Shown: positions 59,902 to 64,000 of the stretch, piece after piece | How the letters are laid out: every line of letters starts with the position of its first letter | How positions within the stretch are numbered: the stretch's first letter is position 1 | Source: Myxocyprinus asiaticus | Lineage: Eukaryota; Chordata; Actinopteri; Cypriniformes; Catostomidae | Assembly: GCF_019703515.2 (NCBI RefSeq) | Contig: NC_059379.1 | Location: 28,362,880 to 28,426,879 of the forward strand | Length of the DNA: 64,000 bases | Direction of reading: 5' to 3' | Translations under genes and position numbers: made by a program | Notes under the pieces: model-generated | Seen by the model: the letters and a program-made list of their open reading frames with translations, nothing else | The model's database searches: none | Told to the model about the DNA's origin: nothing

Positions 59902-60312
59902 TGGGGCAAACGATGACCAGCGATCATGATGAGGAACTCTGGCTTGGTGGCCATGACGTGATACTCTGGCTCGGCGGCCATGACGTGAAACTCTGGCTCG
60001 GCGGCCATGACATGGGACTCCGGCTCGTCGACCATGATGTGGGACTCCGGCTCGGCATCCACCTCCCCCACAGTGAACGTAGAACCAGTAATCTGCAGGG
60101 CAAGGTCGATATACTGAACCAGATTGCGGGAACTGCGACCGCCAGGCATCAAAGAGGAAATTGGCTCACTTAATCCAAAACGGAAACAGTCTTTGAGGGC
60201 GACCTCATTAAAGTCCACCCGGCAGGTCAGAGCACAGAAGTCCTCCACATAATCCTCCAGGGACGATTCCCCTGACGTAAGCGTAAGAGTTGGATTGCTG
60301 GGTTCATGGTTA
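59739..60312 (-). pseudogene. gag-like fragment of LTR retrotransposon
   Basis: Gag proteins package retroelement RNA. The minus-strand frame has SGESSLEDYVEDFCALTC, then VDFNEVALKDCFRFGLSEPI, a pattern I know from gag-like proteins of fish gypsy elements. No ATG precedes it in frame; the conserved part is reached only from an upstream stop, so the N-terminus is lost. After the conserved block come a 9-residue repeat (ESHVMAAEP) and then the 11-residue repeat. Residues normally following in gag and all of pol are missing. Confidence 0.65.
59949..60056 (-). repeat. 27-bp tandem repeat, four units
   Basis: Four tandem copies of a 27-bp unit (core GGCCATGACGTG plus CTCTGGCTCGGC) encode a 9-residue repeat of the AEPESHVMA type on the minus strand, adjoining the 33-bp array on its left. 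Confidence 0.85.
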
Positions 60313-60324
60313 GGTCAGGTATTC

Positions 60325-60747
60325 TGTAACGATGCTGGCAGCAATGACAGGCAGACGTTGAAGACGTGAAGTAAAGATGAACCCAAGTGCAGTTTATTTA
60401 CATAAGTGATATCCAATAAGCCTAACTATAAACATTAAATTAATCAAAACATAAACATGAACTTGACTTAACTTTGACTTGACTTGACTTGACTTAACAT
60501 GACATCGTTACCAAACATAATACCTGACAAAGGACAATGGAAAACATGAGGGCTTAAATACATGGACAAGGAGTGAAATCAATGAACAGACAGAACTGAT
60601 AACAAGACAATGAACCAATGAAAACAAGACACATGAACATGGAGGGAAACAGGAATCACATGACTAGGGAACACATGACATGAAACAGGAACTAAACATT
60701 CAAAATAAAAGACATGAAATACATGAACCAACAGAATAAACATGACA
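60325..60747 (-). repeat. 5' LTR of the gag-only element
   Basis: TGTAACGATGCTGGCAGCAA...AAACATGACA, directly followed by the AGCAT target duplication. The interior next to it on the minus strand reads GAATACCTGACCTAACCATG; I could not match this to a specific tRNA primer. Confidence 0.9.
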
Positions 60748-60752
60748 AGCAT

Positions 60753-61932
60753 GTCATATTCAGAATTTATTTGTATGTATTTTTTGCTTCATTTTACATA
60801 ATTTTCTTTGACATTCTGTCTGTGTTTGTGTGTGGTCTGGTACACATCTGCTCAATGAAATGAAATCAAATTTTAAGATCAGTCTGATATTCCACTCTCA
60901 CCTATCCTCTCTCATCTGCCTGCCCACCAAAGCTCTGATACATTGCTCATAGTGGGAGGACAGAATACATGTGTGTGTGCGTGAATCTGTTTTCCCAGAC
61001 TGCAGTCCTCTACGTGTTTGTTTGAGTGTCTCTGCGTAGAAATGCGTCGATATTAAAAATCTGGGATTCAACAACTAATTTAATTATGAAATAAATATTA
61101 TATTTTTTTATTTTTAAATATTATATATATTATATATTTTATTATAGATTTTTTTATTTAAAAAAAAAAGACATTTAAGTAGTAAATATATAGTTACATG
61201 CTCAAGTAACATGTCAAAGTTTCTGTTGTGGCAGAACAACCTGCCCCTCCCTCTCGTCATTAGAAACAAATGAAAAACAATAGAACAAAAATTACAAATT
61301 AAGAAAACTGTTTTTTAACAGCTTAAAAGTTTTTAACAGAAGTATCAAGTATTCCAGTTAACATCCAGAATGAAATGCAACATAAAACTACTACTGGTCA
61401 TCCCTGTTTGATTATAATGCATTAATACTTTTAAAAGCTACTAAAGATATCCAGTCAAGAGCAGTGAGTTGTTTTCTTGTTATGGTTGTTTGATTTATAT
61501 TAACCCTGTAAAGCCTGACATATGAAAGAATTGTCATAAAATTCAATTTTCTTTTTACATTAAACTGTTTTTTATACCATTAGACAAACTATAAAAATAA
61601 ATAGTTAAAAAAATAAATAATAAAAATAATAAAAAAAAATAAACATTTGCAAGTGTTTTGTTTTTTTAATGTATCATATTTGATACATTAGGCTTTAAAG
61701 GTAATTCTTCCTGAGGCCCAGCAATTAATTTTTTGTATAGGACATTTGTTATTTAAGTTTTTTTTTAGCCCATACATTCTACAGTGGTATCTTGGCGTAT
61801 TATCAGAGGACTCACTGGGCTTTTCAGTGATGCCAAATATTTGAGAGTTTGGCCATGAAAACTTCCTCTCCTTGGTCTATAAATATGGATTCAAATGTAT
61901 AACAGTTCAATTCAGCACATCAAATACAATAA

Positions 61933-62003
<71 letters not shown>

Positions 62004-63405
62004 AGTGTCAACATTTGTTGACATTTAAAAAAAAGGTAAATTGATCAAATGTTTTCACTGGGTCTCAGGAACTTATGGAAAGATGACATCATAATAGCTT
62101 GTAATGTAAAATAATGAGATCTTTATAATGACAGAGCAGGCTGCAAATATGAAAATACATGGAAATATTAGTTCACACTTTAAATATATCTTATAAAAAG
62201 TATATGCAGAATTACAATTGTTTTGCATATACAATTTCTTTCTTTTTTTTTTTTTAAGAAGGCATAATTGCAATGTAATGGTGATTAAGAGATATACCTC
62301 AAAAGCCTGATGTATCATATTTGATATATATATGGATTTCAAAAGGTTTGTTAAATAAAATAATATACAACATTTTAACCAAGCACAAGTTGCTTATATT
62401 CAGCAAATACTCATTTTAAGATATCAGTAACAATATAATCATTACTGTCACTTTTACTTTGTTTAAAAAAACTGTCATTTATCCCAACATAAGTCACTTT
62501 TCATGCAAGTCTTTGCATGCTGTCTTTAAAGCAAAATAAATGATAAACTAAATACTAATAAATTCTGAAATGTAAATTTTTCAATTTAAAGTTGCACTCT
62601 TTTTTATGCCAACTATATAATTTGTAATGAGAAAAAAAACTGTATTCAATAAGATAAATGCAAAGTGAACCTCACTGTACCTTCTCCATAGGTCTTCTTT
62701 GAGCTAGAAATGTAATTTTGTGGACCTTGGAACAGAAATGTTACCTGAATGCAGTTGTAACTGCAGTAGAATTTGCATATCTTCAAAACTCTCTTTTCTT
62801 TCGCCACAGGAGCAAGTAGACCCAGACGCCCCACCCCCATAAATCCTAAATCACACGTCTCGCTCTGAGGGCAAAAAATAGCTGCAGAAGAGATGGGAAA
62901 AGTGAGTGGAAAATTGCAGGTTTTCAGGGCAGATTTTGCCTTGAGCACTTCTCTCCATGACTGACAGATTTGGTTGTTGTGTTGGTGTCTATGTGCACAC
63001 TTGCAATAACCAATTATTGACATGCATGTTAGGCTGTCTTTAACACCTTGGACACCTTGTTTGCACATGTACAAATGTTTAGAATGTCCAAAACTACTTT
63101 TTTTCATAATCGACTACTGTAGTTGTAGGGTTGTCTGAACAACATGTCAGTCAAAAGGAAGGCCTGTATAATCACTCTAGGCTGATTTTGGGTCATGCTA
63201 GGTGTCTTAGTGGCTGTTCACATAGAGTGCACTCCTGTGTTCAAAAGCCTGACGGAGCACTAAAGAATGAAACAAAATGCAGGATCTCAAGACACGTTTT
63301 TAAAAGATAAACTACTTTTTGCATGCCGTCTTAAAACACAATGATCATAACATGAGACATGATGCAACGGCAAAAACATACGTCTGCATCTGTACATACA
63401 CATTC
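60753..63405. other. Intronic/non-coding sequence
   Basis: Very A/T-rich, with a (TA)n tract at 61934-62001. No gene supported. The minus-strand frame at 62646-63107 has no splice or family support. Confidence 0.5.
61934..62001. repeat. (TA)n microsatellite
   Basis: About 65 bases of uninterrupted AT repeat. Confidence 0.95.
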
Positions 63406-63421
63406 AATAAATATATTTGCT

Positions 63422-63857
63422 GGGGGGCCTGGGTAGCTCAGTGAGTAAAGACACTGACTACCACCCCTGGAGTTGCAAGTTCGAATCCAGGGTGTGCTGA
63501 GTGACTCCAGCCAAGTCTCCTAAGCAACCAAATTGGCCCGGTTGCTAGGGAGGGTAGAGTCACATGGGGAAACATCCTCGTGGTCACTATAATGTGGTTC
63601 GCTCTCAGTGGGGCACGTGGTGAGTTGTGTGTGGATGCTGCAGAGAATAGCGCGAAGCCTCCACGTGCACTATGTCTCCACGGTAACACACTCAACAAGT
63701 TATGTGATAAGATCGGTCTCAGACGCGGAGGCAACTGAGATTCGTCCACTGCCACCCGGATTGAGGCAAGTCACTACACCACTACGAGGACATAGAGCAC
63801 ATTGGGAATTGGGCATTCCAAATTGGGGAGAAAAAGGGGAGAACATCCAAATAAATA
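63422..63857 (+). mobile_element. tRNA-derived SINE, copy 2, with perfect target duplication
   Basis: The head GGGGGCCTGGGTAGCTCAGT contains a pol III A-box (TAGCTCAGTGAG) and, 40 bp on, a B-box (AGTTCGAATCC). A 350-bp unique body and a 3' end GGGGAGAAAAAGGGGAGAAC with an (AAAT)n tail follow. The 16-bp flank AATAAATATATTTGCT occurs on both sides (63406-63421 and 63858-63873) without a mismatch. This copy is therefore relatively young. The tRNA-like part is not a functional tRNA gene. Open frames on both strands are shadows. Confidence 0.9.
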
Positions 63858-63873
63858 AATAAATATATTTGCT

Positions 63874-64000
63874 AAATATCTGTAGCTAGGCATAACCATT
63901 TATTGCACAACACTGATAGAGTCCACTCAAAAACCGAGACCTGTTTTGTGTAATAACGTGAGCATTGTTCACAGCAGATGATTTGATATCCAACAGTAAT
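63874..64000. other. Non-coding sequence
   Basis: Nothing recognised in the last 127 bases. Confidence 0.6.

Larger units (their letters stand above)
58469..60747 (-). mobile_element. Non-autonomous LTR retrotransposon with gag-like remnant
   Basis: Two direct LTRs of about 422 bp bound a 1.43-kb interior, and the whole is flanked by the perfect duplication AGCAT (58464-58468 and 60748-60752). A G-run polypurine tract on the minus strand (complement of the C-run at 58893-58913) abuts the left LTR, which sets the minus orientation. The interior holds a gag-like fragment, two coding tandem arrays and a proline-rich frame. No protease, reverse transcriptase or integrase is present, so mobilisation would need help. 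This is a gypsy-type layout. Confidence 0.9.

Noticed and set aside
59704..60056. Tandem array considered as CRISPR or minisatellite gene
   Set aside because: Units are contiguous with no unique spacers and lie within a retroelement coding region of a vertebrate genome.
63422..63500. Possible tRNA gene with A- and B-boxes
   Set aside because: It is the head of a SINE with target duplications and a 350-bp body, and a second copy exists at 48155-48574. The cloverleaf is incomplete.

Overview
This is vertebrate nuclear DNA, most likely from a cyprinid or closely related teleost fish. It is A/T-rich with long stretches of no coding potential, one clean spliced exon, and many transposable elements of the kinds that crowd cyprinid genomes: DIRS-like tyrosine-recombinase retroelements, Tc1-like transposons, hAT-like elements, TTAA-type MITEs, APE-type LINEs, solo and non-autonomous LTR elements, and a tRNA-derived SINE. 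The taxonomic call rests on recognising these families, not on a search.

The only host gene evidence is a 159-bp exon at 4372-4530 (+) with consensus splice sites. It encodes the transmembrane 2/3 part of the zinc transporter ZIP11 (slc39a11). I read the rest of the window as intronic sequence of that gene, which has very long introns in other vertebrates. I found no second exon.

Layout. 1-9 kb: intron with a TTAA-flanked MITE just upstream of the exon and a 129-bp hairpin. 9.4-17.7 kb: a 5'-truncated DIRS-like element with reverse transcriptase/RNase H and tyrosine recombinase remnants, split by an unclassified 1.9-kb repeat. It abuts a Tc1-like element, part of which is copied in inverted orientation inside the DIRS right end, giving a palindrome of about 880 bp. 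17.7-30 kb: intron with a solo LTR nested in a TIR element, a hAT-like element and a truncated Tc1-like element. 30-32.1 kb: a second, 5'-truncated DIRS copy. 34.3-35.2 kb: two solo LTRs with perfect target duplications. 37.5-42.1 kb: a LINE whose 5' half is inverted (twin-priming signature), with a short two-LTR element inserted in its 3' UTR. 46.8-57.1 kb: a GATA/GACA microsatellite split by a Tc1-like element (itself hit by a SINE) and by a solo LTR that holds a hAT-like element, which in turn holds a LINE and the second copy of the unclassified repeat. 58.5-60.75 kb: a non-autonomous LTR element with a gag-like fragment and two coding tandem arrays. 63.4-63.9 kb: a second SINE copy.

The genes do not form a pathway. 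The window is a record of successive insertions into a large intron, and nearly all the transposon genes are broken. I saw no CRISPR array, operon, defence system or other clearly new biological system. The most unusual items are the DIRS/Tc1 palindrome, the twin-primed LINE at a palindromic target, the unclassified repeat pair and the five-layer insertion nest.
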